DNA from: Lentisphaerota bacterium
GTDB taxonomy: Bacteria > Verrucomicrobiota > Kiritimatiellia > RFP12 > UBA1067
Direction of reading: 5' to 3'
NCBI GenBank assembly: GCA_015061665.1
Contig: SUWC01000020.1
Span: 1-43,817, forward strand
DNA length: 43,817 nucleotides
Below are positions 31,587 to 41,173 of the stretch, piece after piece. The position numbers were made by a program, and so were the translations under genes. How positions within the stretch are numbered: position 1 is the first letter of the stretch; each line of letters opens with the position of its first letter. The notes below the pieces were generated by a model. That model was not told where the DNA came from. It did not search any database and saw only the letters and a list, made by a program, of their open reading frames with translations.

Positions 31587-34500
31587 ATGGCCCGTGAAAA
31601 ACTCTTCAGGGCGGCTGTCGCCGCATCCTGCGCAGTGGCGTTTTTCGCCGCGCGCGGCGAGACGTACGAGAAGTACTACCTCAAGTATGCCGTGGATGCC
31701 AACTACCAGGCAACTGTCACGAACAATGCCGTATGGTATAAGCTCTACGAGAGGTCCGGTGAGAAATGGGCCGTCCTGACCGGACACGACGCGTCCCTGA
31801 CGCGAATCGAGCAGCCTGCATCCGTGTCTTTGCAGGGGAGCGACTATCCCGTGCGCGCGCTTGGAAATCGGTCGATCGGCGGCGAGTATTGGGTGCAGAA
31901 CAATACGCTATGTGAGGTCGTCCTAGCAAACAGTGTATACGAAATTGACAATGCCGCGATTTCATATTGCAACGCGCTTACAAACCTTGTCCTCGGCACA
32001 AGCCTCCGCCTGATGGGCGACAGCGTCTTGCAGGGCAACCCGAAACTCAAGCATGTGACACTCCCTGAAGGGCTTGTAAAGATGGGCGGCGGGCAAATGT
32101 TCTACAATTCAGGCATAGAGACTGTCGACTGGCCGTCCACGTTGGATGAGATCCCCGAACGGACCTTTTACAGCAGCGGTCTCAAGACGATAAATCTCCC
32201 CGAAACATCCCTGAAGCGGATTGGTGAATGGGCGTTCAACTATGCGAAGCTTGTCGAGTTTGACATCCCCGATTCTGTCACCAACATCGAGCATGACGCC
32301 TTTGCAGGTTGCACCAAATTGACGTCCATCCACTTGCCGACGGGCCTGACGAAAATAACAGAGCGGATGCTCTCTGGCTGTACATCCCTTGCGTTCGTCA
32401 ACATTCCTTCAGGTGTGACCGAAATCGGCGAGTCGGCGTTCAACAATTGCAGCGCACTGCCGTCAATCCTATTGCCGGATGGTTTGCTTGCGCTCGGCCA
32501 GTCTGTCTTCCAGTCGTGCAGCTCGCTCGGTTCGATTGAGATACCGAATGGCGTCACGGTGATTCCCTATTCCGTCTTTTCTTCATGCGGCAGCCTCACG
32601 AATATCACGATGCAATCAGGCGTGACGACTATAGAAGGCTATGCGTTCTACCGTTGCGAGGCGCTTGAGTCGATCGATCTGCCCGCCAACGTATCAAGTT
32701 TCGGCAGCGGCGCTTTCGCTTATTGCAAGACGCTCAAGTCGATTGAAGTGCTGGAGGGAGTTGAGGAGATACCAACGGCCATGTTCCAGGACTGCACTGC
32801 TTTGGAGTCCGTGAAGCTTCCCTCCACTCTTAAGCGTATTCGCCCCCAGGCGTTTGAAAGATGCTCGTCGCTTGCCTCGATCGAAATCCCGTCCGGTGTT
32901 ACTGAGATAGGCGGTTCGGCGTTCAGTGGGTGTTCATCCCTTGCTTCCGCCGATTTGCCGTCTTCGCTTGAGAAGATCGAATCCTTGGCTTTCGCCAACT
33001 GCGCGTCTCTTGCTTCGGCGCAGATTCCGGCGTCTGTCACTTCGATTGGGGACGGAGTGTTCAGCGGATGCACCTCGCTTTCGTCCATGACTGTCGCCGC
33101 CGGAAACATGACGTACGAGATGCGCGGCGGACTTCTCGCCCTCAAGGACGGTTCTGCAGTAGTCGCCGCGCCTGGCACGATCACCGAACTTCGAATTCCC
33201 GACGGCACAGGCGAGATACGTCCATCCGCCTTCGCCGGACTCACCTCGCTCACGAAGCTCTATATTCCACACTCCGTCACGAACCTCGGCAGCAATGCCT
33301 TCCAGGGATGCGACAACATAGCGGACTTCACGGTCGGAGGAAGATGGCCGCTCGTGACGATTTCCTATTTCTCCGCACTTAATGCAGTCACGAACGTGAC
33401 GGTTCTCGCCGGAACGGAAAGTCTGCCCGAACGGTTCTGCGACGGCAGCAAGAAACTCGTCGGCGTCAATTTGCCCGAATCGCTCCGCAATATCGGCAAG
33501 CAGTCTTTCTCGTCGTGTTCTTCCCTCGCCGAAATCGACATTCCCTCGGGCGTCACCAACATCGAGGACTACGCGTTCAACTCATGTTCGCTCGTGTCGG
33601 TCGCGCTCCCTGACGGCGTGAAGAAGATTCCCGACGGCTGTTTTTCCTACTGCCGGCAGCTTGAGGCAATCTCGTTTTCCGATGAAGTCGAGGAGATAGG
33701 GCAGTATGCTTTCTCGAGCTGCGAGAAGCTGAACGGGATAACTCTGCCGCCCGCGCTACGTGTTCTCGGGCAAAGCGCATTTTCCGACTGCGGAGAGCTT
33801 ACGGGTATCGTGGTGCCGGATGGCGTGACTGAAATCAAGTCGAGCACGTTCTCGTCCTGCTACAAGCTGACGTCGGTTTATCTGCCAGACGGCGTGACGG
33901 CGATAGGCGAGCGCGCATTCTTCTATTGCAAGTTGCTCAGCGACTTCAAGATACCTGCCGGACTCCAGACATTTGGCAACTTGGCGTTCAGTGGCTGCGA
34001 GTCGCTTGGCGCCGTCGAGATACCTGAAGGCGTAACCGGTATTCCCGAAAGCGTATTCAACGGCTGCAAGGGGCTTATGAGCGTAAAGCTGCCGTCGACG
34101 CTTAAGAGCATCGGCGCGATGGCTTTCTCGGAGTGTCCGCTCGTGCAATCGTTCAACCTGCCGGAAGGGCTCGAATACCTTGGCGAGCGGGCGCTTTACG
34201 GATGTAAGAGCGTCAAGAAGCTGACGATTCCCTCGACCCTCAACAACATCGTCGTCAAGCCAAACACACCGTTCGGCGGAATGGACTCGCTCGAGGCGAT
34301 CAACGTGTCGCCCGCGAACGCGAACTACAGTTCGATTGGCGGCGTGCTCTTCAACAAGGCGCAGACCGAGCTAATTTTCGTTCCGTACCTCTGCAAGGCG
34401 CTTCATATTCCGGCAGACGTGACTTCCGTCGATATCTCGCTTTTCTCGAACAGACCGAACCTCGCGTCCATCACGGTAGACGCAGCGAATCCCTCCTATT

Positions 34501-37500
34501 CGGCCGATGGCGGAATGCTCTACAACAAGGCGATGACGCAGCTGCTATTCTGCGCCCGCGCCGTCACGCACGTCGAAATTCCCGATTCGTGCGAGAGCCT
34601 GTCGACAACGGCGTTCAAGGACTGCCCAAATATCCGCAGCGTCGTCGTCCCGCAGCGCTTCGCGGTGATGAGGACTTACTTTTCCGAAGGATACCGCTAC
34701 GAGAAACTCACCTCTGTCACGCTCAAGGAAGGCGCGACTGAAGTGCCGTACAATTTCTGCTCGGGTTGCTCCAGCCTGACGGAGGTCTCACTCCCCTCCA
34801 CCGTGACGAATGTCGCCGCGAGCGCATTCAGCGGGTGTTCATCGCTGACGTCCCTTGAACTGCCGCCAAGCGTGACTGTTATAGGAGACCAGGCGTTTCT
34901 CGGCTGCAAGTCGCTTCGCAATTTCGCTCTGGGGCCGAACGTGACGCGCATAGGCGAATGGGCGTTCGTCAACTGCGACAGCCTCGAGTTCCTTGAACTG
35001 CCTTCGAAAGTGACATACGTCGGGCAGGTTGCGCTGTCGACAGGCAGCCATAAGACCATTCTTGTCGAAGGTCCGCCGCCGGAGAACATCGCCAATGCTG
35101 GACTGGACAAAGACGACACTGTGCTTCGTCCGCGCGAATACGCCGAAGCATGGGCGGCGGCCGGTTTGCAGTCAGGCGTGAAGATAGACGACATACCCGA
35201 AGAAGGCGTTACCTGGACTGCCGATACGACGCTCGACTGGCCGTCGCAGAGCCATGTCTATGTCCACAAAGGCGTTATCGCGGCGGACGAAACGTGGTCT
35301 GCGGACAAGACGCACGTCGTGTACGGATGGGTCACAGTCCCGAACGGAGTTACCGTGACTGTGCAGAAGGGTGCTGTGGTCAAGTTCTGCGACGACATGG
35401 GAGTGCTCGTGAGGTGCGGCGGCAAGTTCGTCGGAGACGGCGCGACGTTCACGCACTTCCGCGACGACGACGTTGGCGGTGACAGCGACAATGACGGCGG
35501 ATTCAATCGTGTCAAGACCGACGCCTACAAGATGTACGGCTATATCACCACAGACGACGAGACTGTTTTCCGCGCCAGGCTCTTCAAGTACAACACAGGA
35601 ATCAACATCAATGACGAGACATGGACTTCCGGCAACGTCTACTGGCTGAAGGGTGACATCACCGTGCCGGCTGGCAATACGCTGACAATCGAACCGGGAG
35701 CGATCGTGAAACTTGGCTTATACACGAAGATAATAGTGCGCGGCAAAATCGACGTGCAGGGCACTCGCACCTCGCCCGTCATCTTCACAAGCTGGTGCGA
35801 CGACGAATACGGCGGCGACCTGGAGAGCTCCGACGGATCGCCGGACGAACAGTGCTGGCACTCGATTCGCGTCGAAGGTGGAGAGGCTCAGGCAGACATA
35901 CGCTACGCAGTATTGCGCTACGGTGGCGGAAGACAGGTAGGTGGACACACTGGATACACCTACGGCAGCGTCAATTCCTGCGGCGGAGAGACGACGCTTG
36001 AAGGCTGCACGTTCTGCGACGGATATTGGGGCGGCATCCAGATGAACGGCGGACATGTGACGGCAAAGAACTGCCTTTTCACGGATCTGACCGGTTGTGC
36101 GGTTTATTCTGACGGTGGCGGAGCAACAATCGCAAACTCCGTCGTGTACGGCTGCGGCGGCGTTGCGGACAATCAGCTGAACACCGAGTTTGGCGGCGGC
36201 GTTGTTTTCAGGAACTGCATCTTTGCCAATGTCGGTAGCTGGGCGACGCCCGCCTACAATCCAGTCGCGTACTTCAACTGCTGCTTCTACGGCGAAGGAG
36301 AATGCGAATACGCGGGCGAAGACGGAAACATAAAGGCCGACCCGCTCTTCAAGGATCCTTCTGGCGGCGACTTCCGCATAGGAGACGCCTCGCCGTGCGT
36401 CGACGCCGGAGGCGCCGCGGCGCCAGTGCGCGACTACTGGGGGCAGCCGCGTCAGAACGTGTCGATGAATCCGTCCGGACAGCGCAACGGCAGCGGACGC
36501 TATCCCGACATCGGCCTATACGAGGTGATTCCGCTTGCAGGCGCGCTCGATGCGCCGGACCTGGAGGCGTTCGACGTCTCCGCTCCGAAGTCGTTCTACG
36601 TTGGCGATGTAATCACCGTCACCTACAGGATGCGCAACGTCTCCGCGGAGAACGCCGCAGTGGGCGAGATAGTGGACCGCATAGACCTTGTTGCCGAAAA
36701 CGGGACTATCTTCGCCGGAACGACACTGAGGCATTCGGTGAACTTTCCTGCTGGCTCGAAGGACGTCGGAATATACGTCGCAGAGTTCGCCGTGCCTGCG
36801 ATGCCCGTCGGGCAGGTCACGCCGCGCGTGACGGTGAACTGCAACCGCGACCTCTTCGAAGGACTGCTGACGCAGAACAACACGGCGAAGGGCAGTGATT
36901 CGACGCTTCTCGTGAGCGAGATGCCTTATGCGACGTTCCTCGGCGCAGGCACGCGCACGCTCTTCCCCGGCGCGGCTTACAGCTGTCACCTCTCCGGCGG
37001 ATTGCCAGTGCCTGCGAAAACGCTGCTTGTGATACGCACGAATCCAGGCGCCGACATATCGGTTTCGGCCTGCGGCATCCAGATTCCAACCGATACGTAC
37101 CGCGATACCGTTTCGGAAAAAATGGAAGACGGAGTCTTCTTCATCACGCTTCCCGAGGGGACGCCGTACGTGACGATACAGAACAACGGAGGCGATGCCG
37201 TCAGCTTCACTGTCGAAGACCGCGGGGCGGGGCTTGTCCTCTTCGACCAGGTTTCTGTGATCACCACCCTCAACGTGACGGTCAGCAATCCAAACCGCGC
37301 CGCGCAGCAGTACGCCGACGAGGGTGCGGTGCACACGAACAAGAATCCCGTCTATGTGCCGATACGCTTCTGGGGTAACGAGTTTGCGGAAGACCTCGGT
37401 TCCAGCCTCGTGCTGAACGATGCGGAGAGCCACGCGATGATCGCCCCTGCGGAGCTTATGGTCTTCTCGAGTCACTCCGCATACGCCAACTTCGACGTGA

Positions 37501-40500
37501 CAGGCGCGCCGGAGGGGCTTTACGACCTCGCCGTCTCGCGCGACGGGAAGACGGCGCGCATCGCCAAGGTCAGGGTCTATTCACCGGAGGGCTGGCTTGA
37601 CGCCGGGTTCACAGAGTTCCCCAAGGTTCTCTACACGAAGGACTTTGAATTCGAGATTCTCGACTTCCCGAAGAATCTGCGCACGGGCCACACCTACAAC
37701 ATCACCGCGCATTGGAAGAACGTTCGCAACGAGGAAGTCGACGCGCCCATCCTCAAGGTGTCCAGCACCTATTCGGCGGTGCGGCTAGACAACTCGTCGG
37801 CGTGGGCGAGAAGTTTCAAGTTCGTCGCGCAGTCGAGTACGCGCCCCGTCACGCGCCTGAAGCCTTACGAGGAGGGCTATCTCACGTTCGAGATGATGGC
37901 GACGTGGGACTCCGACAAGTATGTGAAGCCCAGCCCGAAGAAGAAGTCGCACGGCAACGTGGGCGGCTGCAAGATGGTTCAGGGCGGCAAGGGCGGCGGA
38001 ACGTCCTCTTCGGTCAGGCGCCGCCATGTCAAGTCGCATTCCACAAGCGTGCCCAGCCACACTTCCGGAAACCATGCGGTCCATGTGTACTCTTACAGAG
38101 GTGCCTATGCCGACTGGGAGACCAAGACGTTTGAAAGCAACAACCGTCCCGCGGACATGAACGACGAGATATGGAACTTCCTCAAGGCGCGCCTGAAGGC
38201 GGACTATGGCGAGAGCCAGGATGACATCGCCAACCATCTCCGGCTTCGCATTGAGCAGTACGCCATGGAAGTGGATCCGTCCGATTCGGTTCCGGTGATG
38301 GCCGTCGACAACATGATAAAGCACGACGCCCGCAGGATCCTCGGTGACGATCCGGTCCTGCGCAGGATAGAGACGTGCGTCGATGTGAAGCGCGAGGCGC
38401 GCGGAGTGCCACTTGAGGTGGGCCGCACCTACAGCACCGGCCTCGGCAGCCGCCTGAGCGACGGAATGTTCGGACGCGGCTGGCACTCTCCGCTGGAGAC
38501 GCGCCTCATCCGCGAGACCGACAACCTCGCCTACGTCGGCATTCCCGGATGCCCGAAGACCTGCTATACGCGCGGCGACGGCGGCAGCGCGACGATGGAC
38601 AACGCGCTTGTGCCCGGCCGCGACAGAATAGAAGGGCGGCGGCTCGTGTATCGCGACGACTCGTATCTTCAGTTCACCGAAGAAGGGCTCATTCAGGGCG
38701 CCTACGATGCGCGCGGCAGGGGCTGGTCCGTCACGTACGAGGAAGGCACCAACCGCATCGCGCGAATTGACCACACCGACGGCGCATGGCTCGCGTTCAC
38801 CTACGACGGAGACGTGGTGACGCGCGTGGACGACGACCTCGGGCGGACGGCGACGTACCGCTACGAGGACCTTGACGGCAGGAAGATGCTTGTGGCGGCG
38901 ACGAATGCGCTCTGTCATGGCGCTATGTATGCGTACCATGCTGCCGACAACACGCCTGCGAGCCGTTCGCTGTGCCAGATCAGGCAGGACGGCGAGCCGA
39001 CGCTCGACTTCACGTGGAACGACTCCGGCTTCATCGCCTCGATCACGCGCGGCGAACAGTTCGTGACGGAGTTCGTGAGGCCGGACGAGCGGACCGTGAA
39101 CGTGATCGGGCCGGACGGCTCGGTGAACACCTATGAAATCGGAGTGTACAACAACATTCTGTCCGTGACCGAGGCCAACGGACAGAAGATCAAGATCGTC
39201 TATGGCGACGACGCACTCTTCCCCGCCGCCATCGAGCTGCCGACCGGCAAGCGCATTCTCATTGACTACAACGCCCCGGGCGACGTGATTTCGCTGATGT
39301 CGCCCGGCGGAGGTGTCGTTGACTACGCCTACACGCTCGGCGGCAGGCTGGAGAAGATCGTCGATCCCGACGGGAAGGTTCGCAAGTTCGCCTACAACGC
39401 CTACAACGAGCTCCACTCCGACAATTCACCCGATGGCATCAGCCGCTACTACACCTACACCGAAGACGGCGATCTCTCGTCCACGATGTACGAGGGCGCG
39501 CAGAAGGGCTTCGTCTTTGGCTACAACGCCTCGCATGAACTCGTTTCCGTCGCCGCGACCAACACGGACCGAAAGGTGACGTACGATCGCGATGCGCGCC
39601 ACCGCATCCTGAACGTCCGCGACAGGAAGGGCGAAGATGTCTCCACGACGTATCTTTCATACGACGACAGGGATCGCCTAAAGACGTTCACGGCGAACGG
39701 ACACTTCCGCGAAATCGACTACGACGGCGAGTGGGGCGTGAGCGCGATCATCGACCACGAGGGCGGAGAGGAATCGCCGTTCGGCGAACGCTACACCTAC
39801 GACGAGCGCGGACGCCTCAGGTCCGTCACAAGCGCGAGCGACGGCACTCGCTATCTGTTCAACATATACGACGACGGCGCGAACGGAACGGGCAGGCTCA
39901 AGCGCGAGGTGTTCGGCAACGGAACCAGCACCTCCTACGAGTACGATAGTGGAGGACGGATTACTTCCATGACTACGCAGACTGAGAGCGGAACGCGCCT
40001 CTCCGACTACCGCATCGTTTACAACGAGGACGGCAGGATCTCGCGCATCACAGAAACTGTCGCAGGCAAGACGCATACTTTTGCATACGACCTGGACGGA
40101 CAGCTCGTCCGCGCGGATTATGCGGACAAGATATCGCAGATTTTTAACTACGATGCGGCTGGCAATATGCCTGGGTATGTCTACAGCACGACCTACGATC
40201 CGGAGACGGGGAATCTGCTGCGGCTTGCGGACACGGAAAACGGCACGACGCTCTGCGGATACGACGAGTTCGGCCGGTTAAGCGGCGTCACGAATTCGCT
40301 TCTGGGCGTGAACTGGAGCTGCACGTACGATCCGCTCGGGGGCCGCACGTCGGTCACAAGCGGCGGCGTTACGACAGTGCGCGTGAACATGCCCGGCACG
40401 AACCGCCTTTTGGACGAATACGAGAACGGACAGCGCGTGAGGCACCATGTGTGGGCGAACGGACGCCGCATCGCGGTCGTTCGTCCCAACGGTGTGCGCT

Positions 40501-41159
40501 ACCTGCACTGCGACCACCTGTGCTCCGTAAGGATGGTGACGGACGAGAACGGCGATGTGACGGGCCAGGCTGAGTTCCGCGCGTTCGGCGAGACGGCTTC
40601 CTCGTCCGGCGACGACGCCTCGCTCTGCGGATGGATCGCCGCGCTTGGCGTGGAGACGGATCCCACCGGATTCATGTTCATGTGCCATCGCTACTACTCG
40701 GTGCAGCTCGCCAAGTTCATCTCCGACGACCCGATCGGCATTGCCGGCGGAGACTTCAACTTTAGGCGCTACTGCTTCAACGACCCTGTCGGGTTCTTCG
40801 ATCCCATGGGCCTTCACAGCATGGACTGCGTCGGACTTCAGGCGACGAAGGACCTCGTGGATGTCGTTGGCATGGCTTTGACGGGCTTGGCCGTTGCCGC
40901 GCTGGTTTGTGCCGGCGGCCCCCTTGTGGTCGCCGTACTCGCCGTGGGCGCTATAGCCTGCGCCGTGACGAGCGCGTCGATAAGCTCTGAAATGAACGGA
41001 GGACCCCAAGGAAGCGATGCTGCGAGTGTGGGGTTGGCGGTGGCGGGTTCCGCGCCGGGCCCGGTCGGCATTGCGGCCACAGCGGCATCCTCCGCAATGA
41101 CGGTAGATTCGTGGAGAGACGAAAAAACCCGTTATACGAGGCTTTATAAAAGGCACTGA
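31587..41159 (+). CDS. Giant secreted BspA-LRR / beta-helix / RHS-repeat protein
   Basis: A 3190-residue protein. The ATG at 31587 is preferred over GTG 31581 because AGGA (31575-31578) is 8 bases upstream. A signal peptide (LFRAAVAASCAVAFFAARGE) is followed by dozens of BspA-type leucine-rich repeats (about 110-1160, pattern G-V-T-x-I-G-x-x-A-F-x-x-C-x-x-L). Then come a right-handed beta-helix with Cys-rich turns (about 1215-1645), a CARDB-like immunoglobulin domain (about 1650-1770), further beta domains, and a basic Gly/Ser/His-rich linker (about 2118-2170). An RHS/YD-repeat shell (about 2235-3076) ends in the RHS core (HRYYSVQLAKFISDDPIGIA ... DPMGL). The last 110 or so residues are a unique, partly hydrophobic tail. 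Such proteins are surface or export-linked polymorphic adhesins or toxins. No immunity gene is recognisable downstream. It is probably cotranscribed with the two following genes. Confidence 0.9.
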   Translation: MAREKLFRAAVAASCAVAFFAARGETYEKYYLKYAVDANYQATVTNNAVWYKLYERSGEKWAVLTGHDASLTRIEQPASVSLQGSDYPVRALGNRSIGGEYWVQNNTLCEVVLANSVYEIDNAAISYCNALTNLVLGTSLRLMGDSVLQGNPKLKHVTLPEGLVKMGGGQMFYNSGIETVDWPSTLDEIPERTFYSSGLKTINLPETSLKRIGEWAFNYAKLVEFDIPDSVTNIEHDAFAGCTKLTSIHLPTGLTKITERMLSGCTSLAFVNIPSGVTEIGESAFNNCSALPSILLPDGLLALGQSVFQSCSSLGSIEIPNGVTVIPYSVFSSCGSLTNITMQSGVTTIEGYAFYRCEALESIDLPANVSSFGSGAFAYCKTLKSIEVLEGVEEIPTAMFQDCTALESVKLPSTLKRIRPQAFERCSSLASIEIPSGVTEIGGSAFSGCSSLASADLPSSLEKIESLAFANCASLASAQIPASVTSIGDGVFSGCTSLSSMTVAAGNMTYEMRGGLLALKDGSAVVAAPGTITELRIPDGTGEIRPSAFAGLTSLTKLYIPHSVTNLGSNAFQGCDNIADFTVGGRWPLVTISYFSALNAVTNVTVLAGTESLPERFCDGSKKLVGVNLPESLRNIGKQSFSSCSSLAEIDIPSGVTNIEDYAFNSCSLVSVALPDGVKKIPDGCFSYCRQLEAISFSDEVEEIGQYAFSSCEKLNGITLPPALRVLGQSAFSDCGELTGIVVPDGVTEIKSSTFSSCYKLTSVYLPDGVTAIGERAFFYCKLLSDFKIPAGLQTFGNLAFSGCESLGAVEIPEGVTGIPESVFNGCKGLMSVKLPSTLKSIGAMAFSECPLVQSFNLPEGLEYLGERALYGCKSVKKLTIPSTLNNIVVKPNTPFGGMDSLEAINVSPANANYSSIGGVLFNKAQTELIFVPYLCKALHIPADVTSVDISLFSNRPNLASITVDAANPSYSADGGMLYNKAMTQLLFCARAVTHVEIPDSCESLSTTAFKDCPNIRSVVVPQRFAVMRTYFSEGYRYEKLTSVTLKEGATEVPYNFCSGCSSLTEVSLPSTVTNVAASAFSGCSSLTSLELPPSVTVIGDQAFLGCKSLRNFALGPNVTRIGEWAFVNCDSLEFLELPSKVTYVGQVALSTGSHKTILVEGPPPENIANAGLDKDDTVLRPREYAEAWAAAGLQSGVKIDDIPEEGVTWTADTTLDWPSQSHVYVHKGVIAADETWSADKTHVVYGWVTVPNGVTVTVQKGAVVKFCDDMGVLVRCGGKFVGDGATFTHFRDDDVGGDSDNDGGFNRVKTDAYKMYGYITTDDETVFRARLFKYNTGININDETWTSGNVYWLKGDITVPAGNTLTIEPGAIVKLGLYTKIIVRGKIDVQGTRTSPVIFTSWCDDEYGGDLESSDGSPDEQCWHSIRVEGGEAQADIRYAVLRYGGGRQVGGHTGYTYGSVNSCGGETTLEGCTFCDGYWGGIQMNGGHVTAKNCLFTDLTGCAVYSDGGGATIANSVVYGCGGVADNQLNTEFGGGVVFRNCIFANVGSWATPAYNPVAYFNCCFYGEGECEYAGEDGNIKADPLFKDPSGGDFRIGDASPCVDAGGAAAPVRDYWGQPRQNVSMNPSGQRNGSGRYPDIGLYEVIPLAGALDAPDLEAFDVSAPKSFYVGDVITVTYRMRNVSAENAAVGEIVDRIDLVAENGTIFAGTTLRHSVNFPAGSKDVGIYVAEFAVPAMPVGQVTPRVTVNCNRDLFEGLLTQNNTAKGSDSTLLVSEMPYATFLGAGTRTLFPGAAYSCHLSGGLPVPAKTLLVIRTNPGADISVSACGIQIPTDTYRDTVSEKMEDGVFFITLPEGTPYVTIQNNGGDAVSFTVEDRGAGLVLFDQVSVITTLNVTVSNPNRAAQQYADEGAVHTNKNPVYVPIRFWGNEFAEDLGSSLVLNDAESHAMIAPAELMVFSSHSAYANFDVTGAPEGLYDLAVSRDGKTARIAKVRVYSPEGWLDAGFTEFPKVLYTKDFEFEILDFPKNLRTGHTYNITAHWKNVRNEEVDAPILKVSSTYSAVRLDNSSAWARSFKFVAQSSTRPVTRLKPYEEGYLTFEMMATWDSDKYVKPSPKKKSHGNVGGCKMVQGGKGGGTSSSVRRRHVKSHSTSVPSHTSGNHAVHVYSYRGAYADWETKTFESNNRPADMNDEIWNFLKARLKADYGESQDDIANHLRLRIEQYAMEVDPSDSVPVMAVDNMIKHDARRILGDDPVLRRIETCVDVKREARGVPLEVGRTYSTGLGSRLSDGMFGRGWHSPLETRLIRETDNLAYVGIPGCPKTCYTRGDGGSATMDNALVPGRDRIEGRRLVYRDDSYLQFTEEGLIQGAYDARGRGWSVTYEEGTNRIARIDHTDGAWLAFTYDGDVVTRVDDDLGRTATYRYEDLDGRKMLVAATNALCHGAMYAYHAADNTPASRSLCQIRQDGEPTLDFTWNDSGFIASITRGEQFVTEFVRPDERTVNVIGPDGSVNTYEIGVYNNILSVTEANGQKIKIVYGDDALFPAAIELPTGKRILIDYNAPGDVISLMSPGGGVVDYAYTLGGRLEKIVDPDGKVRKFAYNAYNELHSDNSPDGISRYYTYTEDGDLSSTMYEGAQKGFVFGYNASHELVSVAATNTDRKVTYDRDARHRILNVRDRKGEDVSTTYLSYDDRDRLKTFTANGHFREIDYDGEWGVSAIIDHEGGEESPFGERYTYDERGRLRSVTSASDGTRYLFNIYDDGANGTGRLKREVFGNGTSTSYEYDSGGRITSMTTQTESGTRLSDYRIVYNEDGRISRITETVAGKTHTFAYDLDGQLVRADYADKISQIFNYDAAGNMPGYVYSTTYDPETGNLLRLADTENGTTLCGYDEFGRLSGVTNSLLGVNWSCTYDPLGGRTSVTSGGVTTVRVNMPGTNRLLDEYENGQRVRHHVWANGRRIAVVRPNGVRYLHCDHLCSVRMVTDENGDVTGQAEFRAFGETASSSGDDASLCGWIAALGVETDPTGFMFMCHRYYSVQLAKFISDDPIGIAGGDFNFRRYCFNDPVGFFDPMGLHSMDCVGLQATKDLVDVVGMALTGLAVAALVCAGGPLVVAVLAVGAIACAVTSASISSEMNGGPQGSDAASVGLAVAGSAPGPVGIAATAASSAMTVDSWRDEKTRYTRLYKRH

Positions 41160-41166
41160 AGGAGGT
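41159..41166 (+). promoter_or_regulatory. Strong ribosome site overlapping the RHS stop codon
   Basis: AAGGAGGT overlaps the last base of the RHS stop TGA (41157-41159) and lies 7 bases before the ATG at 41174. This decides the start of the next gene against the GTG at 41165 and suggests translational coupling. Confidence 0.8.
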
Positions 41167-41173
41167 GGTTGAC

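Noticed and set aside
31587..35070. Leucine-rich DNA repeats as a tandem-repeat or assembly artefact
   Set aside because: The repeats are diverged at DNA level and only the protein pattern is periodic, as expected for real BspA repeats.
37785..39416. Minus-strand open frame of 543 codons opposite the RHS shell
   Set aside because: No recognisable domain; the + strand YD repeats account for the sequence.
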